From NCBI GenBank assembly GCA_963772815.1, contig CAVYYV010000006.1, positions 1 to 64,000 of the forward strand: a stretch of DNA of 64,000 nucleotides, in the 5' to 3' direction. Under the pieces are notes generated by a model. That model did not search any database. It was not told where the DNA came from and saw only the letters and a program-made list of their open reading frames with translations. The position numbers and the translations under genes are program-made. Positions 1 through 8,369 of the stretch are shown here, piece by piece. Source of the DNA: DATFFO01 sp963772815 (lineage in GTDB: Bacteria > Actinomycetota > Acidimicrobiia > Spongiisociales > ZC4RG35). The stretch's first letter is position 1, and every line of letters begins with the position of its first letter.

Positions 1-7
1 CGAAGAC

Positions 8-325
8 ATGGTGGCGGTTGTGACGGGCGCACTCGTATATGACCGGAGCACGGATTGCCTCTTTGTCGAGCTGGGCGACCGGACTCCGCTGGTGTGGCCG
101 GCGGAGACCACTTGGCAGGCGAACCCTCCAGGAGTGGTGCTGGAGCACGGAACCGTGCTCACGCCCGGGTCGATGATCAGCGGCCGCGGAGCCTTTCTGC
201 CTCTGGGCACGCTGGAGAAACAGGCGGGCAGCACGGTGGCCAACGCGGCCACTACTTGTGCCGGTGATGGTGTGCAGGCGGCCGTGTTCAGCTACGGGTC
301 GCTCATCACCAGCCAGGGCGGATGA
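8..325 (+). CDS. hypothetical protein, possibly 5'-partial
   Basis: Encodes 105 residues of unknown function. The first visible ATG is at base 8, but the frame is open to the window edge, so the true start may lie outside the window. The product is beta-rich with two cysteines and no membrane segment after the visible start. A stretch around residues 15-45 (CLFVELGD, PLVWPAETT) looks like a small beta domain I have seen in actinobacterial secreted proteins, but I cannot name a family. It runs convergently toward livG, separated by the inverted-repeat cluster at 330-540. Confidence 0.5.
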   Translation: MVAVVTGALVYDRSTDCLFVELGDRTPLVWPAETTWQANPPGVVLEHGTVLTPGSMISGRGAFLPLGTLEKQAGSTVANAATTCAGDGVQAAVFSYGSLITSQGG

Positions 326-329
326 GAAC

Positions 330-540
330 CTCCCCCCCACCCCAAGCCTCCGGCATGGGGCACCTTCGCCCTCTCGCTTCGCTCGTGGGGGACAAAGCTC
401 TTCCCTTTGTCCCCCTGCTTGCAGGGGGAAAGTCCCTGCCGCCGGAGCGAAGCGGAGGCGGGAGGTAGGGGGGCGTCTGCGGACCTCACACCTCGGGTTC
501 GGCGCCCCCCTACCCCCTGCCGAAGGCAAAGGGGACAAAC
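330..540. repeat. inverted-repeat cluster between convergent genes
   Basis: This gene-free stretch is built of nested inverted repeats. GGGGGACAAAG (387-397) pairs with CTTTGTCCCCC (405-415). CCCCCTGC (411-418) pairs with GCAGGGGG (421-428), sharing bases with the first hairpin. CGCTTCGCTC (375-384) pairs with GAGCGAAGCG (445-454). GGTAGGGGGGCG (464-475) pairs with CGCCCCCCTACC (503-514). GGGGACAAA recurs at 531-539. It could act as a bidirectional terminator, but its mosaic build suggests a dispersed intergenic repeat element. Confidence 0.7.
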
Positions 541-544
541 CTGT

Positions 545-1336
545 TCAGGTGGTTTGGGCGGATTCTTCGCCTAGGTAGGCCTTGATGACCTCCGGGTTGC
601 GCTGGACCTCGGCGGGGCGGCCTTCGGCGATCTTGCGGCCGAAGTCGACCACCATGACCCGGTCGGCGATGTCCATGACCAGGCCCATGTCGTGCTCGAC
701 CAGGATCATGGACAGCCCCAGTTCGTCTTGAATGTCGAGGATGAAGCGGGCCATGTCCTCGGTCTCCTCCAGGTTCATCCCCGCGACCGGCTCGTCCAGC
801 AGCAGCAGTTCCGGCTCCATCGCAAGCGCCCGGCCCAGCTCGACCCGCTTCTGGATCCCGTAGGGAAGCAGACCGACCGGGTACTTGCGCCACTGCTCGA
901 TCTCGAGGAAGTCGATGATGTCCTCGACCTTGAACCGGTTCTCCACTTCGGCCCTCTTGGCCTTGCCCCACCAGAAGGCTCCCGCCAGCCAGCCGGTGTC
1001 CATGCGGATGTGACGGCCGGTCAGGATGTTCTCGATCACCGTCATGTGGGGGTACAGGGCGATGTTCTGGAAAGTGCGGGCAATGCCGAGATCGGCGGTC
1101 TGGTTGGGCTTCAGACCCATGATCGACTCCCCCTTCCAGCGGATGTCGCCGCTCTGGGGGTGATAGACCTGGTTGAGCGAGTTGAAGATCGACGTCTTCC
1201 CCGCGCCGTTGGGACCGATGATGGCGAAGAGTTCGCCGTCTTGCACCGTGAAGGAAACCCCATCGATGGCCTTGACTCCCTTGAAGGAGAGCTCGATGTC
1301 ATCCACCTCGAGAAGGGGCCCGTTCACGACAGCCAC
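545..1336 (-). CDS. livG: branched-chain amino acid-type ABC transporter ATP-binding protein LivG
   Basis: A 263-residue cytoplasmic ATPase subunit that powers import together with LivF and the LivH/LivM permeases. Walker A GPNGAGKT lies at residues 41-48, the signature LPYGIQ at 157-162, Walker B LLLLDEP at 177-183 and the H-loop EHD at 214-216. The signature has LPYG in place of LSGG, as often seen in LivG proteins. The start overlaps the 3' end of livF by 13 bases, so the two are probably translationally coupled. It is the last gene of the minus-strand fadD-livHMK-livFG operon. The substrate is not proven; association with an acyl-CoA ligase suggests carboxylic or aromatic acids as well as amino acids. 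Confidence 0.93.
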   Translation of the reverse strand: MAVVNGPLLEVDDIELSFKGVKAIDGVSFTVQDGELFAIIGPNGAGKTSIFNSLNQVYHPQSGDIRWKGESIMGLKPNQTADLGIARTFQNIALYPHMTVIENILTGRHIRMDTGWLAGAFWWGKAKRAEVENRFKVEDIIDFLEIEQWRKYPVGLLPYGIQKRVELGRALAMEPELLLLDEPVAGMNLEETEDMARFILDIQDELGLSMILVEHDMGLVMDIADRVMVVDFGRKIAEGRPAEVQRNPEVIKAYLGEESAQTT

Positions 1337-2119
1337 CGCTTGCGCCGCTTGTAGTGCTTGACATCCCGGAACGACTTGCGTTCCCCACCCTCACCATGAA
1401 GACCCAGGTAGAACTCCTGGACGTCCTCGTCCTGGAGGAGCTTCTCGGGCTTGCCGTCCATGACCATCTTCCCCGTCTCCATGATGTAGCCGTGGTGGGC
1501 GATCGACAGGGCCATGTTGGCATTCTGCTCGATGAGCAGGACCGAGGTTCCCTGGCTCGTTGATCTCGGTCACGACCTCTTTGACCTGCTGCACCAGCAG
1601 AGGCGCCAGCCCCAGCGAGGGCTCATCCAGGATCAGCAGTTTCGGATGCTGCATCAGGGCGCGGGCGATGGCCAGCATCTGCTGCTCGCCACCGGAGAGG
1701 TATCCAGCGGTGGAGCGGCGCCGATCCTTGAGCGGCGGAAACAGGGTCATGACCCGGTCGTAGGCCGAGGCGACGTCCTTGGAATCCCGATTTATGTAGG
1801 CACCGGCTTCGAGATTCTCGTCCACGGAGAGCTCGGCGAACACCCGCCGTCCCTCCATCACTTGGGAGATACCGGCCCGCACACGCTGGGCCGGGTCGGT
1901 GTGGGTGATGTCCTTTCCCTCGAAGTGGATCGATCCCTTGGTGATGTCTCCCTCGTGGACATCGAGGAGACCCGTGATGGCTCGCAGCGTGGTGGTCTTG
2001 CCGGCACCGTTGGCACCCAACAGGGCGACGATCTGGCCATCCGGGACCTCGAGGGATATCCCGCGCAGAACCAGCACGACGTCGTTGTAGACGACCTCGA
2101 GGTTCTCGACGGTCAGCAT
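1324..2119 (-). CDS. livF: ABC transporter ATP-binding protein LivF, frameshifted
   Basis: The second ATPase subunit of the importer. Residues 1-188 read in one frame: Walker A GANGAGKT at 35-42, signature LSGGEQ at 141-146 and Walker B LLILDEP at 161-167. After TEINE the frame is lost. The conserved tail (LIEQNANMALSIAHHG and about 60 further residues, ending at 1324) continues in the neighbouring frame. One extra C in the coding strand (GAGCCAGGG, near 1554-1555) explains the break, because removing it restores NEQGTSVLLIEQ. Uncorrected, the first frame runs out of phase to 1391. The ATG at 2119 is chosen because the protein then begins MLTVENLEVVY, as is usual for LivF. Either a sequencing error or a recent inactivating mutation; both halves look well conserved. 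Confidence 0.85.
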
Positions 2120-2226
2120 TCCTCGTCCCGTGTCACGGGTCCTGGTCTCGGTCGATCGAGCCCACGACTCGGGCCACACGACAGACGGTGGGCGGGGATC
2201 GCTCCCCGCCCACCTCGTCTGTCAGT

Positions 2227-3594
2227 TCATTGTTCGAGCTTGTAGCAAGCTCCGTCGAACTGGTAGTCGGCAACGATGCTGGCCGTGTAGTCGAACTGGA
2301 CGATCGAAGAACCGGTCGGCGAGTTCGGATCGGGCCGGGCCATGTTGGTCTTGCGCTGCACCTGCTCGTTGGGGGTTCCAACGTAGGTCTCGGGCGCAGC
2401 CATTCCCTTGAAGTCGACGCCTTCCAGCGACTTGGCCGCGGCCAGCACGCCGCCGCGGGTCATGTCACCGTTGTCGTAGGCCTTCAACAGGGCCTGATGG
2501 AGGATCGAGGCCTCGACGTAGCCCTCGTTGTAGTAGTCGAGGGGTGGTGCGTCGGGCTTGAGTTCCTTCATCAGACCGGTCATCTCCTGGCTGCCCTCGG
2601 AGTCGCCGTCCCACGTGTCCACGTAGGTGCTGATGTACACGTCGCGAGTAACGGCGTCGGCGATCTCGGACTGCATATAGGCCGGGCTCCAGGACGGCGA
2701 GGTCCCGGTCCACTTGCCCTCGAAGCCCTGAGCGACCGCCTGCCCGAACACGGACGAGAAGACACCCGGGGTGCCCGAGAGGAACACCAGGTCCGGAGAG
2801 GCAGCGGCGATGCCGTTGGCGATCTCGGTCAGGCTGGCGTCGTCGCCGGGAATGGCCTTGCCGCTGGCGTCGTAGACCACTTCCAGGCCCAGGGCGTCGG
2901 CCGCCAGGGCGGCGCCTGCGGCGCCGTCGAGACCGAAGTCACCGGGAATGGAGGCGATGGCGATCGTGGAAGCGCCGCCGATGTCGTTCGACATGTAGTC
3001 GATGGCGTTCATGGCCTCCAGGCAGTAGGGCGACCCGTGATGCAACAGGTTGGCGTTGAGCGCCGGGTCGGTCCAGCCCGAGTACCAGGTCAGCGGGATG
3101 GCCAGCATGTTGTCTTCCGCCAGGTTGGGCAGGATCGCAATCGTATGAGGCGTGCCCGTGGAGTGGCCGAGGGCCACCACGTCATTGTGGATCTTCTCAT
3201 ACTTCTGGATCTGGGTCGGCACGTCGTAGGCGTTGTCCTCGATCACGAGGTTCACCTTCATTCCGTTGATGCCGCCGTTGTCGTTGACGTTCTGCCAGTA
3301 GACCTCATGACCGGTGACGATGGCCGACACCAGCGGTGCGAAAGGCCCGCTCAGGTCGGACAGCAGCCCGACGTTGATCGTGCCAGCTTCCAGGTCGACG
3401 CCGTTGTCGGTCTTGATCTCGGCACCCGGAGCCATGGTCGTAGCCGTGCTGCCTCCGGTGGTCGTTTCGCTCATGGCGGTGGTCGAAGACGAACCGGCCG
3501 CAGCCGTCGTCTCCGTGCCGCCGTTGCCTCCGCAGGCGACCAGCACCATGGCCAGGACCGCCGCGAGCGCAAGGGCTCTGCTCCAATGTCTCAT
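2227..3594 (-). CDS. ABC transporter substrate-binding lipoprotein (LivK-like)
   Basis: A 455-residue exported solute receptor of the type I periplasmic-binding fold (Peripla_BP_6), delivering ligand to LivH/LivM. The N-terminus has a basic stretch, a hydrophobic core and a lipobox ending VLVAC, with the lipidated cysteine at residue 21. A Ser/Thr-rich linker (about residues 25-60) is typical of actinobacterial lipoproteins. The mature domain opens with INVGLLSDLSGPFAP, the usual start of this family. The start codon has a strong ribosome site (AGGAGGAGAACGA before ATG). It lies between livM and livF in the same operon. Ligand cannot be read from the sequence. Confidence 0.92.
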   Translation of the reverse strand: MRHWSRALALAAVLAMVLVACGGNGGTETTAAAGSSSTTAMSETTTGGSTATTMAPGAEIKTDNGVDLEAGTINVGLLSDLSGPFAPLVSAIVTGHEVYWQNVNDNGGINGMKVNLVIEDNAYDVPTQIQKYEKIHNDVVALGHSTGTPHTIAILPNLAEDNMLAIPLTWYSGWTDPALNANLLHHGSPYCLEAMNAIDYMSNDIGGASTIAIASIPGDFGLDGAAGAALAADALGLEVVYDASGKAIPGDDASLTEIANGIAAASPDLVFLSGTPGVFSSVFGQAVAQGFEGKWTGTSPSWSPAYMQSEIADAVTRDVYISTYVDTWDGDSEGSQEMTGLMKELKPDAPPLDYYNEGYVEASILHQALLKAYDNGDMTRGGVLAAAKSLEGVDFKGMAAPETYVGTPNEQVQRKTNMARPDPNSPTGSSIVQFDYTASIVADYQFDGACYKLEQ

Positions 3595-3679
3595 TCGTTC
3601 TCCTCCTGTTTCCGTATCCCGGTCCCGTCCTGGGGACGGAACCCGTCAGGCCCCGGTGGGCCCGGACGGTTGTGTGAAC

Positions 3680-4942
3680 TCAATATGTGAATGGCCAGCC
3701 CTTCCAGTAGTTACGGATCCGGAGCCATATACCGTACAAGCCGAGTGGTTCGAAGATCAGAAAAATGACGATCAAAAGGCCATAGATAACAAGGTTGAGC
3801 TGCTGGGTACTGAGACCCGGCGCCACTCCGGCGGAGGTGTTCACCAATCCGAAGTCGCCCGAGCCGGTCGAGATGAGTGGGTCGAGAACCGTGGCCCAGA
3901 ATCCCCCGGCGGCCACGGCACTTTGGAGCAAGGCGGTGAAGTCGTCCACCAGGCGGGGCAGGAGGATAACGAACGCCGCTCCCAGCGTGGCGCCCGAGAC
4001 GGTCCCGATCCCGCCGATGAGGATGATGGCGATGAACTCGACCGACAAGAGCAGGTCCCATTGCTCGGGAATCGTGCGGCCGATGAACACCGCCAACAGC
4101 GCTCCGGCAATCCCGGCGTAGAACGAGGAGATGGCGAAGGCGATGGTCTTGGTCTTGAACTCGTTCACTCCCATGATCTCTGCCGCCACGTCGCGGTCCC
4201 GTATCGACATGAAGGCCCGGCCGATCCGGGTGCGCTGGAGGTTCTTGGCCACCACTGTCAACACCACGGCCAAGAGGAGAACGAACAGGTAGGTCTTGGC
4301 GGTCGAGCTGAGATGGAGGAACCCGAACCAGGGATTGTCGTTGTCCAGGCTCAAGAATGGGGTCTCTTCCTTCCAGAAACGAAAATCGAAGATGGGGAAG
4401 GTTCGCCCTGACTGGGACCCGCCGGTGATGAAGTCGAGGTTGATCCACAGGTACTGGCCGATGAAGACCAGGCCCAACGTGACGATGGCCAGATACAGGC
4501 CGCGCACCCGCACCGCCGCAGGTGCGATCATCACCCCCAGGAGGGCAGGAACGATCCCGGCCAGAGGCAGCCACACCCAGATAGGCAGGCCCAGACCCCA
4601 CAATGCACCCGAGGCCGAGCCGAACACGGCCGCGGTGTAGGCACCAACCGCCATGAAGAAGGCATGACCAAGGGACACCTGGCCGGCCAGACCGGTGAGC
4701 AGGTTCAAGCCCTGGGCCCCGATCACGAAGATGCCCAGGGTGACCAGTAGTCGGAGCCAGTCGTCAGAGGCGAGGAAATCGGGTCCGGGGATGGAGCCGC
4801 TCTCCCCCACTGTCCCCGGGCGGAACAGCGGGATCGCCACCAACAGCACCAGGAAGACGGTCATGATCACCCGCTGGGTGACGGTGGGGAACAGGGCCTG
4901 GTCGGCCTCATACGAGGTCCGAAGCAGAGGACGGCCCCTCAT
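3680..4942 (-). CDS. livM: branched-chain amino acid-type ABC transporter permease LivM
   Basis: A 420-residue inner-membrane permease with about ten hydrophobic segments, one half of the translocation pore with LivH. Family hallmarks include LNLLTGLAGQVSLGHAFFMAVGAYTAA cut across residues about 85-110 and a cytoplasmic coupling loop with GRAFMSIRDRDVAAEIMGVN-like sequence near residues 240-260, which contacts the ATPases. It is longer than the usual 300-360 residues because of a charged N-terminal extension and a longer segment between helices around residue 190. The start overlaps the livH stop by four bases (ATGA), and the binding-protein gene follows 85 bases downstream. Confidence 0.92.
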   Translation of the reverse strand: MRGRPLLRTSYEADQALFPTVTQRVIMTVFLVLLVAIPLFRPGTVGESGSIPGPDFLASDDWLRLLVTLGIFVIGAQGLNLLTGLAGQVSLGHAFFMAVGAYTAAVFGSASGALWGLGLPIWVWLPLAGIVPALLGVMIAPAAVRVRGLYLAIVTLGLVFIGQYLWINLDFITGGSQSGRTFPIFDFRFWKEETPFLSLDNDNPWFGFLHLSSTAKTYLFVLLLAVVLTVVAKNLQRTRIGRAFMSIRDRDVAAEIMGVNEFKTKTIAFAISSFYAGIAGALLAVFIGRTIPEQWDLLLSVEFIAIILIGGIGTVSGATLGAAFVILLPRLVDDFTALLQSAVAAGGFWATVLDPLISTGSGDFGLVNTSAGVAPGLSTQQLNLVIYGLLIVIFLIFEPLGLYGIWLRIRNYWKGWPFTY

Positions 4943-5895
4943 ACCCGCCTGATCTCCTCGGAGCCAAAGAAGCCGTACGGCTTGACCAGGAGCACGACCA
5001 GCATCACCAGGTAGGGAACCACCCCGCCGAACCCGGTCCCCAGGAAGTCGACCCCGCTCAGATAGGCCGTGGCCAGGGCCTGGGCCAGACCGATCACGAA
5101 ACCGCCCACGACTGCCCCAACCACCGAGTCAAGCCCGCCGAGGATGATGGCGGGAAAGGCGGCGAACGCATAGAAGGCGGTGTTCTGGTCCACACCGGAG
5201 GCATGGCGGGGAAAGACGGCCAGGAAGATGCCGGCCACGGCGGCCAGACCGGCCCCGATCCCCCAGGCGAGGCCGAACACCCGGCCCACGTCGATTCCTT
5301 GGGCCCGTGCCGCCTCCTGGTCGAAGGCGGTGGCCTGCATGGCGATTCCCATCCTGCTGCGAAAGAACAGGGCCACCAGCACGACCAGCACGATCGTCGC
5401 AGCCACCTGGGCGATGACCGAATACGGGATGTTGACGAACGAAGTGTTGATCAGCTTGCTCCCGAACGGGTCGCCCAGGGGACGGGCCTGGTTGCCGATG
5501 AAATCGTTGGTGAGAGTCCGTATAACCACGTCGAGACCCAGGGTGACGATCGCCACGGCGAACAGCTCCTCGCCCACCATGGGACGGATGAAGATCCGCT
5601 CCACCACCATCCCGATTGCTACCGCCAGGGCCAGGGCGATGAGCACCGCCAGACTCCAGGTCAGCCAGCGGGGTGCATCACCCATCCAGCGGCCGGGGAC
5701 GTTGATCAGGGTGGCGAAGGAAGCCACAAGGAAAGCACCGAGGGCGGCCAGGGCGCCATGGGCGAAGTTGAGCACCTGAGTGGCCTTGAAGATGATCACG
5801 AAGCCCATGGCCAAGAGGGCATAGATCGACCCGAGGGAGGCGGCGTCGACCAACATTCGCCCGAAAGTGGTCCCGCTCGCCTGGGCGAAGATCAC
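4939..5895 (-). CDS. livH: branched-chain amino acid-type ABC transporter permease LivH
   Basis: A 318-residue inner-membrane permease with about eight hydrophobic segments. The N-terminal region SLGSIYALLAMGFVIIFKATQ and the FAHGALAALGAFL motif are standard for LivH, and the coupling-loop sequence QATAFDQEAARAQGIDV lies near residue 190. It starts at GTG (5895), 13 bases after the acyl-CoA synthetase stop, and overlaps livM by four bases. It pairs with LivM to form the pore of the importer. Confidence 0.92.
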   Translation of the reverse strand: MIFAQASGTTFGRMLVDAASLGSIYALLAMGFVIIFKATQVLNFAHGALAALGAFLVASFATLINVPGRWMGDAPRWLTWSLAVLIALALAVAIGMVVERIFIRPMVGEELFAVAIVTLGLDVVIRTLTNDFIGNQARPLGDPFGSKLINTSFVNIPYSVIAQVAATIVLVVLVALFFRSRMGIAMQATAFDQEAARAQGIDVGRVFGLAWGIGAGLAAVAGIFLAVFPRHASGVDQNTAFYAFAAFPAIILGGLDSVVGAVVGGFVIGLAQALATAYLSGVDFLGTGFGGVVPYLVMLVVLLVKPYGFFGSEEIRRV

Positions 5896-5908
5896 CGGAT
5901 AGGCCGTC

Positions 5909-7786
5909 TCACGAGCCGTACATGTCGGCGATCAGGTCGCCGAACATTTCTTCCATCGCGTTTCGCTTGACCTTCTGGGTGGCCGTGAGTTCCCCGTCCT
6001 CGTGGTCGAGCTCCTTGGGAAGCAGACGGAACTTGCGGATGTTCTCCACCCGGGCGAACTTCTCGTTGGTCTCGTTGACGATCTTCTGGACCAGGTCGAT
6101 CACCTCGGGCTTCTCCGAAAGGTCCCGGTAGGTCGTGTAGGGGATGCCCTGGCGGGTCGCCCAGTCGCCGACATTGTCGAACTCGATCCCGATCAGGGCG
6201 GCCAGGTACTTGCGCCCGTCTCCGACGACCATGGCCTCCTTTATGTAGGGCGACGTCTTGAGGCTGTTCTCTATCTCCGAAGGGGAGACGTTCTTGCCTC
6301 CCGAGGTGATGATGATGTGCTTGATCCGGTCGACGATCTTGACATGGGTGCCGTCGACCCACTCGCCCACGTCGCCGGTCTTGAGCCAGCCGTCCTCTGT
6401 GAAGGTGGCTTCTGTGGCCTCGGGCTTGTTCCAGTATCCCTTGAAGACTCCCGGGTGCTTGGTCTGCACCTCGCCGGTTTCGGGATCGATGCGGAGCCCG
6501 ATGCCGGGGTAGGGCTCTCCAACCGTTCCCACCTTGTTGCGGCCCCAGAGGTTGATCGTGGCCACGGCGGCATTCTCGGTCATCCCGTACAGCTCGTAGA
6601 TAGGCACTCCGAAGCCCAAGAAGTCCTGGATGACCTCCGGGGCGATAGCCGCCGCACCCGTGCCTGCCCAACGCACCCGGCGCATCCCGATCCGCTCCTT
6701 GAGCGCCCGGAACACCAACGGGGTGAATACCCAATCCAACAGGCGGGATTTCATGGTGTCCAGTCCACCGTTGGCCACCCGCTCGCGGCCGATCACACCG
6801 GCCGCCTTCATCCCCAGCCCGAACAGCAGCCGCTTGAGGAAGGTGGCGTCCCGGCCCTTGATATAGACCGTGGCATGGATCTTCTCCCAGATGCGGGGGA
6901 CGGCGAAGAACAGGGTGGGTTGGATCTCCCGCAGGTTCTGTTGCACCGTTTCGATCGACTCGGCGAAGTTGAGGACGGTGCCCTGGGCAGCCAGATGCCA
7001 GGCCGAGAAGATCCGCTCCGCAACGTGGCACAAGGGAAGATAGGTGAGGATTTGGTCGTCAGGCCCGGGCTTGCTGTCGTCAGGCAGACGCCCGTCGACG
7101 TTGATCACTTGCTCCACGCAGAATTCGAAGTTGGCGTTGGTGAGCATGGCACCCTTGGGTGGCCCGGTGGTGCCCGAGGTGTACACCAGCGTGATCACAT
7201 CCCCGGGCTCGGCCTGGGCCATGATCCGCTCGACCGCCCCGGGGTTCTCCTCGGCATGGCGACGCCCCAGATCGAGGAAGTCGTCCCAGAAGATGAAGCG
7301 CTCGTCGTCCCGGTATTCGCGGAACCCGCGCGGCTCGACGTGGATGATCTTCTCGATGTTGGGGAAGCGCTCGATCACCTCCATCACCTTGTCGGCCTGC
7401 TCCTGATCCTCGGCTAGGTGGACCTTGGCTCCGGAATCCTGGAGCAAATACTCAACCTCCGCAGAGGGATTCGTGGGATACAGACCTACGGAGATGCCCC
7501 GGACGGCCACGGCGGCGAAGTCGAGGATGACCCATTCGGGCCGGTCCTCGGAGTGGATCGAGACCCGGTCTCCCTTCTCGACCCCCAGGGCGAGGAGTCC
7601 ATGAGCGGCCAAACGAACCTGCTCCCACAGGTCTGCCCACGTGATCTCCTGCCAGATCCCGTAGTCCTTTTCCCGCAGGGAGACCGCGTCGGGGCGCCGC
7701 TCGGCCCAGGCTCGGACCCGAGCAGCCACGGTCTGAAATCCAGCTCCAACCGGGGGCACATCTCTTCTGTCGGCAAGGGTGGTCAT
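5909..7786 (-). CDS. AMP-dependent long-chain acyl-CoA synthetase/ligase
   Basis: A 625-residue ANL-superfamily enzyme that activates a carboxylic acid with ATP to an acyl-adenylate and then an acyl-CoA. The P-loop-like motif YTSGTTGPPKG is at residues 202-212, the A5 motif YGMTENAA is mid-protein, the hinge motif TGDVGEW is near residue 460, and the catalytic lysine region TATQKVKR is near the C-terminus. ATG at 7786 is preferred to upstream starts because GAGGAG lies seven bases before it and the upstream residues are low-complexity. It leads the operon with the Liv transporter; such pairs are common in actinobacteria and suggest uptake-coupled activation of a fatty or aromatic acid. Substrate is unknown. 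Confidence 0.9.
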   Translation of the reverse strand: MTTLADRRDVPPVGAGFQTVAARVRAWAERRPDAVSLREKDYGIWQEITWADLWEQVRLAAHGLLALGVEKGDRVSIHSEDRPEWVILDFAAVAVRGISVGLYPTNPSAEVEYLLQDSGAKVHLAEDQEQADKVMEVIERFPNIEKIIHVEPRGFREYRDDERFIFWDDFLDLGRRHAEENPGAVERIMAQAEPGDVITLVYTSGTTGPPKGAMLTNANFEFCVEQVINVDGRLPDDSKPGPDDQILTYLPLCHVAERIFSAWHLAAQGTVLNFAESIETVQQNLREIQPTLFFAVPRIWEKIHATVYIKGRDATFLKRLLFGLGMKAAGVIGRERVANGGLDTMKSRLLDWVFTPLVFRALKERIGMRRVRWAGTGAAAIAPEVIQDFLGFGVPIYELYGMTENAAVATINLWGRNKVGTVGEPYPGIGLRIDPETGEVQTKHPGVFKGYWNKPEATEATFTEDGWLKTGDVGEWVDGTHVKIVDRIKHIIITSGGKNVSPSEIENSLKTSPYIKEAMVVGDGRKYLAALIGIEFDNVGDWATRQGIPYTTYRDLSEKPEVIDLVQKIVNETNEKFARVENIRKFRLLPKELDHEDGELTATQKVKRNAMEEMFGDLIADMYGS

Positions 7787-7920
7787 GTCTCGTCTCCTCA
7801 GGTCCGCCGTCGGCCGGCGGTGCGCGCACAATAGAGGATTGTCGCCTCCGTTGCCCTGCGTTTCCGGCAAAGTTGCTCGAAACTTGCCTGGTCAGGTGGG
7901 CCGGAACGTGGCCGGGACTC

Positions 7921-8355
7921 CTATGCCCCTTCGACCCATTCGGCTCCCCCGCTCCAATGCTCTTTCTTCCACAGGGGTGCTCGTGACTTCAACTCGTCGA
8001 TGAGGTAGCGCGCCGCCTCGAAGGCGTCGGAACGGTGGGCCGACGAGACCGCCACAACCACCGCGGGGCCCCCGACATCCACCCGACCCACCCGGTGCTC
8101 CACCACACCGGAGAGGATCGGCCAGCGTTGCATGGCCTCTGCCACGATCTCAGCTATCGACTCGGCCACTCGCTCCTCGAAGGCCTCATACTCGAGATGG
8201 GTAACGCCGGTGCGGCCCGACGAGTGATCACGGACCGTGCCGACGAAGAGCGCCACCGCCCCCGCGTCGCTGCGCTCCACCTCCTCGAGAGCGTCGGAAG
8301 GGACCAGGGGACGATCAACCACGGCTATCCGGATTGGTTGGTGGCCACGTTCCAT
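7921..8355 (-). CDS. moaE: molybdopterin synthase catalytic subunit MoaE
   Basis: A 144-residue protein that, with the MoaD sulfur carrier, converts precursor Z (cPMP) to molybdopterin. Recognisable segments are GAVALFVGTVRDHS near the N-terminus, LEYEAFEERV in the middle, HRVGRVDVG, and the catalytic region APLWKKEHW near the C-terminus, which holds the expected lysines. The ATG at 8355 gives a normal family length. The gene is isolated: no moaD or other molybdenum cofactor gene is in the window. The start lies 14 bases from the divergent htrA-like start, so their promoters must overlap each other's coding ends. Confidence 0.9.
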   Translation of the reverse strand: MERGHQPIRIAVVDRPLVPSDALEEVERSDAGAVALFVGTVRDHSSGRTGVTHLEYEAFEERVAESIAEIVAEAMQRWPILSGVVEHRVGRVDVGGPAVVVAVSSAHRSDAFEAARYLIDELKSRAPLWKKEHWSGGAEWVEGA

Positions 8356-8369
8356 ACAATCACCAGTGT

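Noticed and set aside
2188..3690. Long plus-strand frame over the binding lipoprotein gene
   Set aside because: Antisense to a lipoprotein with a clear signal and family motifs.
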